Below are positions 45,983 to 58,815 of a stretch of 64,000 nt of DNA, piece after piece. Below the pieces are notes generated by a model that saw only the letters and a program-made list of their open reading frames with translations, made no database searches and was not told the origin of the DNA. The stretch's first letter is position 1. Every line of letters starts with the position of its first letter. The stretch is from contig WUJK01000002.1 in NCBI GenBank assembly GCA_011317545.1, positions 1,240,001 to 1,304,000 of the forward strand. Reading direction: 5' to 3'. The stretch is from Coniella vitis (lineage: Eukaryota; Ascomycota; Sordariomycetes; Diaporthales; Schizoparmaceae). The position numbers were made by a program, and so were the translations under genes.

Positions 45983-46724
45983 TTCTTATCGTGTTTATTA
46001 GTTACTATCAGAGATGGAATCCCTGCCCAACGCGGGGCCCACTAACCATCCGGAGCGAACCGAAGTGGAGCCGCCCGTCATTCCCCCAGTCGCGGTGCGC
46101 GTTTCTTATGGTGGCCGGTTGCTGGGCGGTCCTGGGCGCAAGGAGCGAGTGTACATAGTAAATAATTGGAGGTGGAGCAGCCACCCCGGCAACACCCCAG
46201 CCACCCAGCTGCATACTCGCAGGCTGGAGCGCCGACCACCAACAGGGCCCTGAGCCCAAATTGGGACTTGCAGGCTCGCAGGCTTGACATTCACTCAAGA
46301 CTCTCGCGTCCTGGCCTAGGAAATTTCACGGCCAGACATCCCACCTTTTGCTTTTGCTCCTTCCATCTCTCTTGCTCTCCAGGGCAGCCCAAACATTGCT
46401 TGCGATGCCGTCGTCTTGCTCGCTCTCTACTTGACTTATGCCATCTTGTTTACATTAGGAACACCGCCCACTGATCAGCCGCCCACACTTATACCCTTGG
46501 CACATGTTCCTTTGCCTTCTATACCCCTTCTCTTATATGCATTGATCATCAGTCGCCGCCACCAGCAAAGTCGCCAGCCAGCCAGCCAGCAGCAGCAGCA
46601 GCAGCAGGCGTCTAAACACTGGCTGTGGACAAAGGACGTTCATACGTTCCAAAGGCCAGTTCCACCGCAACGCAAGCCGTCCCGCCCTCCTCTACCCGTT
46701 TCTCGACCATTCCGCTCTTACATC
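45983..46724. other. Upstream region of the large coiled-coil gene
   Basis: It contains one TACATAGTA copy (46152-46160) and a C/T-rich leader. A CAG tract of seven units (46587-46607) lies just upstream of the start codon and is probably transcribed in the 5' UTR. An in-frame ORF continues upstream of 46725 but is low-complexity and does not look coding. Confidence 0.5.
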
Positions 46725-49700
46725 ATGCCTCCTATCGAGAGGGATGCCCCCGCCAGTTACGCGGACCGGCCCAGTTCGAGGCATTCCAGACACTCCACAC
46801 AGTCCATGTCATTTGACGCCGGCCGCGCCTTGGTGCCCATGTAAGTCAACGACCCTGAACCTGTTGCTCTTACACCACCCCGAATGCCACTGCTTCCTAA
46901 TCCAAACCTACAATGCGTAACATAATGCGCTTTGGTTCACTATGTTTCGAAAGCTAAGTAAGCGCAGGTGGGACAGCTCCGACCCTGAACGGGCGCCTCC
47001 TCCCTTGCCATTGAACCCGCAGTCGCCTGGCACGGCTACTTCCCGCGCAGGCACATCGTCGGCCATCCAGTTGGCACATGCTGCTCTCACCGAGAAGGCC
47101 CGCGAGAATGCTCTGGTGCCACACCCTCTTACGAAGCGGGCTACAGATGTGTCTCCCGAGAGATTACTGTCCAAAGGCGCTGCTCACCGGCGTCTGCAAT
47201 CGCTGCAGTCTGGGTCAGTCAGAGATACGAGCATGATGCTAGAGGGCCCTCAACTCTGCAAATCGCCCGACAAAGCCCACAGAGAATTACCAAAAACGCC
47301 CTCGCGGTCCAAAACAGACCCCTTCAATGATGTCAGACCAGACGACCAGGACCAGGACCAAGAGCAGCGGCTCTCTCTTACTCCCATGGGCGCCAGCTTG
47401 ACTCAAGTGATAAGGCCAACACCACGACGGCCCCAGACAAGTATCCTCGGCGAAAACACACCACCGCAATCAGCAACCATGCTCGCTCTGCAAAATATGC
47501 CCCTTCCGAAAGAACTTGCGCCCAAGAGGGATACTGACGCTCCCCTGGCCAATGTCACCAACAATTCGACAGTACCAAGCCGAGATGCCCCGTCAATCGA
47601 TCAAATCTCCGGTCAGATCGTCACCCTGACCAACATTGCGACTGCTTTGCAGAAAGAGATGTCACAGTTGAGCAGACGGAGCAGGGACAATGCAACGGAC
47701 CTTCTTAGTTTGAAGGAAGCAACTACTTCTAGAGATGAGGATATCCGGAGGAACCTGCGTGACCTGCTACACAATATGCAAGAGGTATCGTCGAGGACGA
47801 CATCGTCAGCTTCAAGAGACATGTACGGCGGGCCTCTTTTGCTTGACAGTAAGCCCTATGGCTCGACATCATTATCCCCATCATCTACAAGAGGCGCAAA
47901 TGCGCGGCCGTTTGCCCTTCCTCGCATACCGTCACCGAATAGCTTTGCAGCTTCCCTTGACAGAGAAGACATAAGTACTCCCTCGCTTAGTGGCACAGAG
48001 GCCTCCGCTACGGTCGGTCTACTCGAGAAGATCATTCGCGACATGGGTACCAAGGATGGGCAGGATCAGCTGCTCTCCCGACTCTCTGAACTGGCGAGGA
48101 GGCTCGATGGATTCAATGTGGAGCAAAAGGTTGAGGATTTGCAACGACTCATTAAAATGAACATGGAGCAGCAGACGTTGGTTCTTGCCGAGAGCGGCAG
48201 CGGAGGCAACGGAGGCAAAATTGGACCTCCCAGGAACAAGAGCTTTAGTGATGACCCTGACGACTACCGAACTGAACCCTTGGGAGGGCGCGGTGAACGC
48301 CTGATTCAGGACCATGTCATGCACAATGCCGCCCCCACAGCAAGAGCAGCAGCAGATCTCATCAGTGACGATATTGTCAAGATCATCCGCACGGTCAAAG
48401 ACAGTGTGGCCCAAGGAGGTGGCTTGACAGCCGAGGTCAAGGCACTTGTCAGGGAACTACGAGGCGAAGTCCTTGGCATGGGTCGAGAGATTGGCCGGAA
48501 GCTTGATGATGTTGCCGAAACTAGTCAAGCCAAAACTGCAGCGACCATGAAACGAGAAATGACCAAGGTTGTGGAAGACGGCCTCGCACAGGTCATGGAT
48601 CACATGAACCAGCTCACGCGGGATCACCTTCGGCAAGCTGCTGCGACAATTGCTGCCAACAGAACTCCTGAAGTCGATTACCAAGAGATTTACAACGCCT
48701 TGAGAACCGCTCTCAAAGATTCCAAAGGCTCTGAAGTGGAAGAGTTGCGCAGAGAAGACGTCGTGGAGGCTGTCAAAGATGCCTGGGAAAACTACAAGCC
48801 CGAGATTGAGGTCCAGCAGATCGGCCTGGAAAGACACGAGGTCCTCGATTGTCTACGAGAAGGTCTGATGGAATATGCACCAAAGGATGACAAGGACCCG
48901 GAAGCCTTGAAAGAAGAGGTCTACATGGCAGTGGTGGAAGGCTTGAAGCACTTCAACCCCCCTGCAATCGAATTTCCAGCCACTCTATCCCGGGACGAGA
49001 TCATCGAGTCTGTCCGCGATTGTCTGGAAGAGTTCGAGTTCCCCGTTGCTCCGTCTGCGTTGGGCGACCTCTCAAAGCAAGACATGATCGACGCCGTTCA
49101 GCAAGGTCTTGAGAACCACGACCGTGCCACAAAAGACGCTGCTTCATTGGTCCCCTATCAGGTCACCAGTGAGGAGGTAATGTCGCGCCTGCACGACATT
49201 ATGGAGTACATGCAATCGGAATTCAAGGCTGTCTCAATAGAGGCGAAGCAAAATGTAGCAGCCAATGGCCGGGACACCGAGCAAGTTCTCGATGCTACCA
49301 AGGATGGTTTCGAAAAGCTCCGCGTCGATATTGAGGGCTACGTTGACAGAGCTACCGCAGTCGCCGCCCAGGAGGAATTCATGGACGAACTGCTGAAGAG
49401 TCTGGACGTCTTTCGTGACGAAATTGCCGAAATGGTCTCCAAGCAGACGGATGGCTCCAAAGACATCATCCGGGAAGAACTTCAGTCGATGCGCGACCTA
49501 GTCAATAGTTCACTAGTACCTGCATCCACGCAGCCTGCAAATGAGAATCACGAGGAAATCCTGAATGCTCTGCATGATGGAATCGGCAGCCTGCGGCATG
49601 AGATTAGCCAGCGTCCAGTAGCCGGCACCAACGAAGTCCTGGACGCCCTACAAGAGGGTCTCAGCGATCTACGTATCAGCATCGATAAGCTGAATGACAA

Positions 49701-52700
49701 ACCCGCAGACATGAGCGCTAATGATGAGATTCTTGATGCTCTCAGAGCAGGTCTGGATGGTGTGAAATCGGATATTGAAGGCATACGCGAGGATAGCAAG
49801 GCCTTAACGCCAGTCACGAGTGGGGCCATCATTGCTGCGGACATGTTGAAACATGAAGATATCAAGAACCTTGAGGGCCTTATCTCGGAGCTGCGGACCA
49901 AAGTCGAGGCTATGGAAGCAAACTCTGTACCGGCTGCGGCCACGCCAGATCTTAGCTCTTCACTTTCGAAGGACGATGTGGTTCTAATGGAGGATATGCT
50001 GCACCAGATAAAAGAACAGGTCGCCGAACTTGCTAGCAAAGAACCCGCTGCCTCGACAACAGATGACACTCGTGCACCTACGGATACAGCGACCAAGGAG
50101 GATGTCGAAGCTATCGAGACTATTCTCCGAAACACCAAGGCACGGATTGACGAAGTCATGGATGCAGAGCAAGCAGTGCGCAAAGATCACATTGACGCGC
50201 TCGAGGTCCTGATTCTCGAGACAAAGGAAAGTCTTGGTAGCCTGACGGAACAGCTAGAGCAGCTTGCACACCGCGAGGACACCAGAGCCGTCGAATCACT
50301 CGTCACGCAGGTCGTTGGTGCGTTTGACGAAATGAAGGAGCGTCATGAGAAGCAACTTGAGGACCCTGAAAAGGTGACCAAAACAGACACGGATGCCATC
50401 GAAGCTGTCTGCTTGGAAGTCAAGGAAGTTGTGCAGCAGATGGTCAAGTCAGACATTGCCGCCCTGCCGACCAAAGACGATCTCGGAAAGCTTGAATCGC
50501 TCGTCAATGAGTTCAAGGACCTTTCTGAGAAGCAGACTGCCGAACTCAAGCAGGCCCATGCCAACCATGTCACAGAGCTGAAAGAGGCAGCGGAAAAGCA
50601 TGCAGCGGAAATGAAGGAGCTGTCAGAGCAGCATGCCGAGGCTAATGCAAAGCAGTTTGAAGAACGCCAAGCAGAGACAGTAGGCGTTAGCGAGCATGTG
50701 ACGGAAGTGAAGGCATTCCTTGAGGAGATGCAAAGTCACATCAAAGAGAAGCTCGAGCATGGCATTACTGGCGTTGAGGGTCTGAGCAAGTCATTGGAGT
50801 CTTTGGGTGAGACGGTCGGACAGAATGCAAACGTGCATTCCGACCTCAAAGAGATGTTCGAAGCCATGAAGATCGAGTTTGACGAGTCCAAAGCTGGTCT
50901 TGTTGGGGCAAAGCTCGAGACAGATGAAAAGTTTGAGCAAACAACTGAGACCCTCCGGACTAAGATTGATGAGCGCATCGATGAGGTGGTTGCCAAGTAT
51001 GACGAACTGCAGACGATGCTCGACGAACGCAACAAGACAGGCGAAACGCGTGACGAAGTGATTGAAGGAGCCGTCCTTGGGACGAAGGCTGTAGCCGAGG
51101 AACTCAAGAGCCTCATCGATACACTTGGCTCTACCGTTACCGAGTCTCTTGAGAAGATGGAAGAGGCTTCTAAGACTGTGTTTACCCAGGTTGAAGACAT
51201 GGTCTCCAAGACGGACGACAACCACGCTCAAAACAAGTCCGAGCACGCCCAAACGCGCGACCAGGTCAAGGAAGCCATGGGTGCATTTGAAGGATTACAC
51301 GGTCAAGTCAACGAATACCAGCCCAAGATTCTTGAGGCGGTGCAAAGTGTCCTTGAAACTGTCGGCCAGCATTTTGAGCACTCCAAGGCCTCCATTTCCG
51401 AGATTGAAGAAAAGATTGGTCAAAAGATCGATGAAGCCAAGCCAGAACCACTCATGCTTCCTCCGCCGCCTGAAAAGTATGATGACAGCCACGTCCATGA
51501 GAAACTCGACAGGCTGGTGGATCACACTCAGTCGGCTGACAGAGCCTTTGAACAACTGTCGACGTTGGACAAGGTGCACCAACAAGTCGTGGCGACCGCC
51601 GCCGAGCTCTCTGCTTTCCTTGCGACACAGACTAAACGCATAGCTGATGATGATGAGGACAAAGAGAGGATGCTAAAGGACGTTCAGGCAGAGCTGCAGG
51701 AGACAAGGCTCGAACTTGAGCGCCGTACCGTGGAGAGAGACCAGGCTGAGGCTACTGTTGCAGGTCTCCAAGAGGAAGAAGAGCGCTTGAGACAGAGCAT
51801 TGTTACTCTCAAGGTGGAGCAGGAGAGTCTTGTTAGGCAAAAGATTGGCCTCACTGGCGACGTATCATCGCTCGAAACAGCACTCAACATCCGGCGTGAG
51901 GAACTGCACGAAATGGAACAGCGGGCCGAGAGTCTCGAACGTCGCATTCTCGAGGGTGTGATGGACCAATCACGGCTACTTCTTATGACAAAGTCGACCA
52001 AGAAGGCTGCACGGGATGTGATGAGTCGCAAGCGTGTCTCTCCTCAAAAGTCAGTCCCCGAAGAAGAGGAAATGGAGTCAAAGCTGAGCACACCACCCAA
52101 AGCGCACCACACTGTTGCAGTCAAGACTGCATTGAACGCAAATCGAAACGGGCTCAAACCCCAGTCTGCGTTTGGTGGGCAGCAACAGGTTCGGCGCATC
52201 TTGTCACTCAGCCAGATTAAGAACTCTGGTCCCAACAACCCTATGAATGCAGGGGTTGGCTTCAAGAGAAGTCAGAGCGTCAAGACGTTGGGAGGCGTGG
52301 GCGCATATCGAAAAAGCAGCTGGGCAGGACGGATGCATGGCAAGAAGGGCTACGGCGACTTGCATCATGGCGGTGAGGGCGACAAGGAGAATGTCAACTT
52401 GGACGTCGTTGCACTTAGAGAGTGTGACGAAGACGAGTTTGACGAGCCCGAGCCTGAGCCCGAGCCCGAGCCCGAGCCTAAGCCCGAATACCATGGTGGC
52501 GAGGTGGTGCTTGCTACTCCCACTGACAGTGTTGCGTACACTGAGAGCATTGCACCTTCTGACAGTATTACACATATCGAGAGCATCGCCCCTACAGAAA
52601 GCATTGCACCCAGCGAGAACATTGCAGACAACGAGAGCATTGCGCCGAGTGAAGGTATTGCGCCTAGTGAAGACACTCTGCCCGAGGATGTGCGTGGCGA

Positions 52701-53043
52701 CGACTACTACGACACGTACAGCGAAGCGCACAGCGAAGCCGGGACTCTTCGACGATCCAGCATCCACAGCGGTACAGGCACGATAACCGGATCCGAGTAC
52801 ACACTCTCTGACTTACAACCGAGCGAGTACACGCATTCTGATGCGCAGTCTGGTATATATCCGCCATCAGAAGAGGACGATGATGACAGGTATTCGGACA
52901 CGGGAAGCGACTGGACCGAGAGCGCTGTAAGCAGTCGCATCAATACCGGCACCGACAGTGAAGTCAGCAGCGGCTTGGGACATGCAACGTCTGATGGGGG
53001 CATGACACCCAGCGAAGCCAGCGAGGTCATGCTGTATGAATGA
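46725..53043 (+). CDS. Very large repetitive coiled-coil protein, 2063 residues
   Basis: Two exons, 46725-46840 and 46968-53043, joined as RALVPM|WDSSDPERAPP. Residues 1-300 are disordered (Arg, Ser, Pro). Helical, coiled-coil sequence runs from about 230 to 1730. At about 610-970 a degenerate module built on (D/E)-E-(V/I)-(L/I)-x-A-(L/V)-x-x-G-L recurs some eleven times, for example HEVLDCLREGL, NEVLDALQEGL and DEILDALRAGL. At about 1000-1200 a second module recurs about seven times (DVEAIETILRNTK, HIDALEVLILETK). About 1590-1710 is a classic charged coiled coil. The C-terminus has an EPEP run, a run of ESIAPSE/DSI-type units and acidic SEYT motifs. There is no ATPase, motor or membrane motif. 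A scaffold or cytoskeletal role is a guess. I recall similar unnamed giants in other filamentous fungi. Confidence 0.88.
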
Positions 53044-53575
53044 TGAGAAAGTCCAATATGAGGGAAGTGGAGGCGAAGACGGTCTTGATAATCCAAATTG
53101 GCCTACACACAGTCTGGATTGTGATTCTTCTGTGTATGCGCATGAGTATGATGGCATAAAGAGCGTCGTCTTTCTTTTTGTTTTTTTAATGAGAGAATTT
53201 ACTGTAATAACAGGCTCTTAATGATGGGTTCTGCATAGGATGGTGGCTTTGTGGTACAAGAATAGGAACGGAGCAGGACACCCGGAATCCTGGAACATTG
53301 ATTATGAGTCCGTTCACATAGCTTCGTGTACTACGCAAGGCGATAAGTGTAGGAAGTTACAAATTGTATAATGATTATGCACAATATTGCTCCTGATGAG
53401 GGGCCAGAGTCCAGCATAGCATCTGTGGAATTGTAAAAGTTCCTAGGACGACAAAATTTTCTGCTAATAGCCTAAACGAGCCCCGCCCCGAAGGGTTATT
53501 TGTCCGGTTTGAGGAACCGAAAATAATTACCAAAGAAGAAAAAAAAACCCAAGGAAGAAAAAGAACAAAAACAAT
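53044..53575. other. 3' flank of the large gene and tRNA downstream region
   Basis: No gene seen. The A-rich stretch at 53530-53575 is the T-rich downstream side of the minus-strand tRNA. Confidence 0.5.
53567..53571 (-). terminator. RNA polymerase III T5 terminator of the initiator tRNA
   Basis: Five T on the minus strand begin 5 nt after the last tRNA base. A second T5 follows at 53562-53558. Confidence 0.7.
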
Positions 53576-53647
53576 TAGCTACAGCTGGTTTCGATCCAGC
53601 GACCTCCGGGTTATGAGCCCGGCGCTCTTCCCCTGAGCTATGTAGCT
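53576..53647 (-). tRNA. Initiator tRNA-Met (CAT)
   Basis: A 72-nt cloverleaf without intron. The acceptor AGCTACA/TGTAGCT pairs perfectly, the D stem is GCTC/GAGC, and the anticodon stem CCGGG/CCCGG closes the loop CTCATAA. The T stem GCTGG/CCAGC closes the loop ATCGAAA. Three features mark the eukaryotic initiator rather than the elongator. These are the A1:U72 pair, A instead of T at position 54 with A at 60 (AUCGAAA loop), and three G:C pairs at the base of the anticodon stem. It carries methionine to the ribosomal P site with eIF2. CCA is not encoded, and the discriminator is A. Confidence 0.96.
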
Positions 53648-54176
53648 TGAGAAAGTTGCTTTGGGTTATGTTATGAGAGTGGTGGTTGTTTTGGTACTTA
53701 TATTGTCATTGACTGGGGGTGAGGCTTTGTGTGGACTTTGGCCTCATGGCTTATGTACAGGGATGACGGGGGTTGATGAGCTGGCGGCATCGGCAGGCTG
53801 ATATACAGGGTTTGGGATCTGATAACAAGTCAGATTGGTCTCTAGCTTCAGGTTGGATGACAATGTGATGTGAAGGCGTGTTGATGATATTATAGTGCTT
53901 GATTTTGGTGTAAGTGCGGGAACTTTTGTGTATTTTGTGAAGGGGACTTCACCTACAGGTACAACAACAATCGCTTCACACTGAACATATCATTGATGCT
54001 TCACCTTGATCTTCACAATTGAGTTCTCTTCTCTCCTTTCTGAAGCTCTCTGGCCCTGTGACCTTCCACTACCACCATTGGCTGGCTGACTGCCTGCCTG
54101 CCTACTTGCAGCAGTATCTCTTTATCATCGCATTTCAGTCACCAGCTTATACAGACACACACACTCACACACTCAC
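53648..54176. other. Intergenic region upstream of the tRNA
   Basis: No gene seen. It is the 5' flank of the minus-strand tRNA and the 3' flank of the DUF3245-like gene. Confidence 0.5.
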
Positions 54177-54764
54177 TCACTTCCTCCTGCCCGCCCTAGC
54201 CTTCCCAATCTTACTCCTCCCCTCCTCCTCATCACTCTCACTCTCCGCTCCCATCCTCTTCTTCCTCTTGGCAGCCGCAGCAGCAGCCTCCTCCTTTTGC
54301 TCCCGGGCGCGCTTCCCAAGCAGCCTCCCCCTCAAATCGCGCGTCGCTTTTGCGCTCGCAGAAGTGTCGACACCACCACCACCTCCTCCTCCTGCAGCTC
54401 CTTCTTTACCAGGCGGCACGTACCCAACGCCCGCGCCATCGGGGATGATATCTAGATCATCATCTTCGAGACGCGATGAGGTTGTGCCGTGAGTGTGGTG
54501 ATTACCCGTTGTTATGGTGGCAGCAGACGAATGGACAAGCGTGGCGCGGCCAGAGAGCGCGGAAAATCTTGATTTGGGTTTTTGATTTGGTGTAGATGAT
54601 GATGATGATGATGTTGTTGTTGTTTTTGGTGTGCTCCGTTTGAATGCGCTAATCGTCTTTTGATGTTTGGCCAGGAGCATGTTCATCCTATTGACAGTCG
54701 CTGCATGGTCCTTCGCCGAGGGCAGAACACTGTTCTTCTTGCTGTTTGGATTCGGGGTCGCCAT
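54177..54764 (-). CDS. DUF3245-like small basic protein, 195 residues
   Basis: Single exon. The conserved-looking part is DHAATVNRMNMLLAKHQKTIS (about residues 18-38), which resembles the start of the fungal DUF3245 family as I remember it. A Ser/Thr-rich low-complexity stretch follows, then an acidic DIIPDGAGVGYVPP segment and a polyGly run. The tail is Lys/Arg/Ala-rich (RGRLLGKRAREQKEEAAAAAAKRKKR), acidic, then basic. The basic tail suggests the nucleus. No catalytic motif or membrane segment is visible. The function is unknown and the family assignment is tentative. Confidence 0.75.
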   Translation of the reverse strand: MATPNPNSKKNSVLPSAKDHAATVNRMNMLLAKHQKTISAFKRSTPKTTTTSSSSSSTPNQKPKSRFSALSGRATLVHSSAATITTGNHHTHGTTSSRLEDDDLDIIPDGAGVGYVPPGKEGAAGGGGGGGVDTSASAKATRDLRGRLLGKRAREQKEEAAAAAAKRKKRMGAESESDEEEGRSKIGKARAGRRK

Positions 54765-55617
54765 TGCTGCGATGTTTCCGTCGTGTACTCTTCTTTTTCG
54801 AAAGAGTGTACTGAGGTGAACGGACCAAGGCGGATGAGCACCGAGTGAATAGCTGTGCAGCGTCGGGCTGTTTTCACCAGACTGACCACTCCAGAATATC
54901 TAGGCTTGGGTAGCCGATTTGGTAGTTTTGTGAATGAGGACCGATATATCTGCTGTTGATGATCATGGGATTAGAAAAATGGGTGAGCGAGAGGGATGAA
55001 TTCACGGGTAACGGTTTCGAAAAATCCACGATAAGGCGGGTTGATGTCCTCTTATCGGTACGTACTGTATAATGCGGCTAAAAGCGCCTGTGCATACAGT
55101 GTTATTTGACAGTGTGAATGATTTACTACACAGTACTCGGAACTGTTCGAGGTAAATGTTTTTGTAAATCCAAAAGAGAACAGAGGGCAAAGAGATGAAA
55201 AAAAAAAAAAAAAACCACCGATTGTACAGCGAAGCTGGAGAAACCTTACGAGTATCGTCTCATTTCTAACAGGATGTGGTTATATATAGGATTATCATGG
55301 CGCAATGTGGCTCGTGGTCTTCAATTCCACGGGCAGTTCTAGAGGTTCTCTTGTGATTCGTCGAACAAACCTCAACTCATTCTCATTATCATGATGCTTC
55401 ATGTTTACATTAAACCATCCAACCACAAGACTGATAGCAAACGAGAAACAGCACATATACCCTTCTAACACACTCCACGATCATGTCCAACTCGTTGCCT
55501 TAGAGGACCCAGCCCTCAGCAGTGAATACCCAGGAGATCATCTACCTACATACGTCAGATGCCATGTACATCATTATGTAGTGTTACCCGGCTAGAGTTG
55601 TGCGTTGTGTAGCAACG
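54765..55617. other. Intergenic region DUF3245-like / P450
   Basis: It holds the promoter of the minus-strand DUF3245-like gene and the P450 3' flank. An A17 run is at 55198-55214. No gene seen. Confidence 0.5.
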
Positions 55618-57567
55618 TCAAGCCATGTCCCCTCTCTGAGCCTCATGAAATGCCACGGGAACGCCATCGCCTGGACAGCCGACAATCTCGGCCTTGTGAG
55701 TCTGCGCATACCAGTCGCCGCGGTATTCGAGCCTGTCGTACTTTTGCAGCAGACGGACCAGGCAGTAGGCCATCTCAGTCATCTACATATAAACCCGTCA
55801 GCAGGTGCAGTTCCCCAAGATTCTTTTCGGCATCAACCAATCTGGAGATTTTGGATAGGCAAAGAGGGCCGCTTACAGCAAAGTTCTGTCCCACGCAGAT
55901 TCTCGGACCTCCATTAAAAGGAATATACTGCCACGGCTTGGGCGCCCAATGCGCCCACCGATCAGGACTAAACTGCGCTGGATCCGCAAACACGTCGCTC
56001 ACGGGCGGGTACAGATCCCGCCGGCGCTGCATCGCGAGGGTGCTGTAGATGATCGAGTCGTCCTTCAGGCAGCCAATGTCCGGCTGACCAGGTGCACCGG
56101 ACAGTGTGCTGTCCTCGAGCGCAGCGCGTATATTATAGGGCACAGCTGGGTATAGTCGCAGGGTCTCGTTGATTGTGTGTGTTAGGTAGGACATGCGCTT
56201 GAGGTCCTCGTATGTAGGAGCGCGCGATTCGCCGACGGTTGAAAGAATCTCGCTGCGAAGTTTGGCATATGTGACTGGGTAGTGTGCTAGCTCGTATATG
56301 CACCATGACAGCGTTGCGGCAGTTGTGTCGCGCCCAGCAAGCAAGATGGCCATGATTTGGTCTCTAACACATTGTCAGTAAGGGAGCCGACAAATCGCTG
56401 GGAAGGCCCAAACCGAATGACGGTTGACTGAGCCATATCTGCTGTAAGTCGAAACGCGTTGAGTGTATGCAAAGCCCATGACTGATGAACGACGTACCGT
56501 ATGACCTTGGGGTCCCGACTGTATCGGGCAATTTGATGCAGAAACGTACGGCTCTTGTCGGATTTGGAAAGCTTTTCGAGCTCTTCTGGATGCATCGCCA
56601 AGGCCTGCGCAATATAGGGGGCCATGAACTTTTCAAGCTTTCTAATACCACGCGTATACTTGGCCTTGGAAATGAACATACGAAGGGGGCTATGGCGGGA
56701 TACAACAGTCAGTACGTGGTAATTGTCAGATACGGACGCACAGCCATGTTGACAAACATACTACAAGATTGTATGCATCATCTGCCGCCTCTGAACATCG
56801 GTGAATGCACCAACGAATTCGTGTTTGGGGCTATACTAGGTCAGCATGCGGAGCTCTTACTCTGCAAATACTGGGCACATAACCTACTTGTTCAAGCTAT
56901 CGACGCTGGAGCCTAGCAAAAAGTCGGTCGTCACGTCGAGTGTCATGCGGTAGAACAAGTCCTGCATCTTGACCGTCACGCCTGGCGCAGGCATCTTGGA
57001 CAGCATGGTTTGGATCCAGCGCTCAAAGATGAGCAGTTCTGAGACTCTCTCCCGGATGAACATGGGCCGGATCAGTGCTCTGCTGTCATGCCACAAGCGA
57101 CCATCAGTGGTGAAGATGCTGTCGCCTAGGAACGGACTCCAGGTCTTGTGGAAGTATGCGCCCTTGCCAAACGCAGCAAATTTGCTGGTGAGGATGGTCT
57201 TGATATGTTCAGGCTCCTGGGTGATAATGTATCTCCTCGATCCAGAGACGGAAATCTCGGCGCAATTAGGAGACTCGGGAGACGTATGTTCAAAGAGGTG
57301 GTGGAAGAAGTCGAGCAGCGCGTCTTGGCTGTGCTTGAGACCAGCGCTCATGATCCATGGCAGGCCGGTGATGGGATTTGTTGAGTAGACATGAGCCCTG
57401 ACAGCACCCAAGCGGCGGATTCGATACGATACATAGAGGGGGCGCAAGGTGAACCACAGGAAAAGGGCGCCCAGGATGAATGCGCCTAAGTGCCACGGCC
57501 CGAGGAGGCCAACAAGGTCACGTAGAGGCATCGTGACAGGCTTGCTATCAAGGTTCGAGATGAACAA
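55618..57567 (-). CDS. Cytochrome P450, CYP52-like
   Basis: Five exons: 57567-56888, 56830-56762, 56689-56498, 56363-55877 and 55782-55618, giving 530 residues. An N-terminal membrane anchor spans about residues 25-45 (GAFILGALFLWFTL). The I-helix oxygen-binding motif AGRDTTA is at about 323-329, the K-helix ETLR at 380-383 and the FSPDRW region at 445-450. The haem loop FNGGPRICVG starts at 463, with the ligand Cys470. The motif spellings resemble the CYP52/CYP539 clan, whose characterised members hydroxylate the terminal carbon of fatty acids and alkanes in the ER. The substrate here is unknown. Joints such as KVIR|DQIMAILLAGRD fix the introns. Exon 2 is only 69 nt. A second Met 12 codons downstream is an alternative start. 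No biosynthetic partner genes surround it. Confidence 0.92.
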
Positions 57568-58815
57568 GAGCTTTTGAGACGGTCAATACAAATACTTGAA
57601 TGGAGTTGCGATATTGAATATGAAGAACGAGCAATGGCCAGCCAAGGACGGAAGTGGGCAAGGCAACGTGGGTGATATACGGCGAGAAACCATCCGATCA
57701 CCACGAAATGCGACTACTGTCACAAGATATCCGCGAGGCCAACATTCAACGGCTCGAGCGCAGCCGTATGGGCATCCGTGGTGTGTTTGAGCCAAGAGTT
57801 CAAGGTTCATTGATGACTATTTTATCAAGACTAGCACTGCCCATCATGGGCAAGTGAATGCGGTGGCCTGCACCCCCGTATGTGCAGCTTGCAGACGGGC
57901 GCGGGGAATATCAAGTGGATAGGTGTGAGTGTGCATCCGTTGTCAGGAGGAGGGGTTGCTTTTCCAAGTTTCGGGTGAGTGACTGTCACCGTGGTAAGTA
58001 TTGCACTGCCGAGGTAGGCCGACGTCGACGCTGCATGTGCAGTCTGTTGTCTGCTCAAGGTTCAATTTATAGGGCCTAACAAGATAACCATGAGCACTCT
58101 CATTATGATCGGATCCATACATATATTGGAGCTGTCAAAGTATAAACCAGATAAGTAGGTCTTGCACAGATCGGCTGGCAATATCAGTGCCAATATATAT
58201 TCCACTGCTCGTTCGTCGTTGCCATCCTGAGCAACCACAAATACAGACCTCACCACAAGACAGCCTGGCTCTGAGTTGTTGCTGGTTTCAGCTGAAGCAC
58301 AATGAGCGGTGCTGTTATCGCAGGCTTGCCAACTGATTTGGGCTTGGCTGACTGGGAATCTTCCTCACCCTCAGTTGTCATTTGGTGAAAATTGCCATTG
58401 GTGCAAAGTTGATGCCAATCCTTGGTACTTGATGAAAGAGGGCAAGCTTCTCTCCAAAGAGCTACATTGACTTGCTATTGATACTATATATACACAGTAC
58501 ATGCTTTGTACCAGTGGGTAAGGAGCATACACTGAATGCCTGCTTCTGATTGGCTGACACTGTGCTGTCTCTTCTTAGCCCCTTTGCCTGCCCTGCCTGC
58601 CTGCCTGCTGCTGTGCTGCGCCTAAAAACAGCCTGGCAGCTGCTGGGTCGTCATTCCCCCTGCACGAGCCTGCTGAGCGAATTCACTGGCGCCCGAAACC
58701 TCCAATCTGCCAACTCGACTTTGCGAATTTCCTCAGTTCCAGAGCACCCCGCCGTAACCCTCCACCAACCACCCGTCCCCGCCCGCCTTTGTCTCCACGT
58801 CCACCTCCATTCGCC
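57568..58815. other. Divergent promoter region P450 / LSC2
   Basis: 1.25 kb between two start codons. I see no gene and no copy of the 9-bp motif. The LSC2 side is C-rich. Confidence 0.5.
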
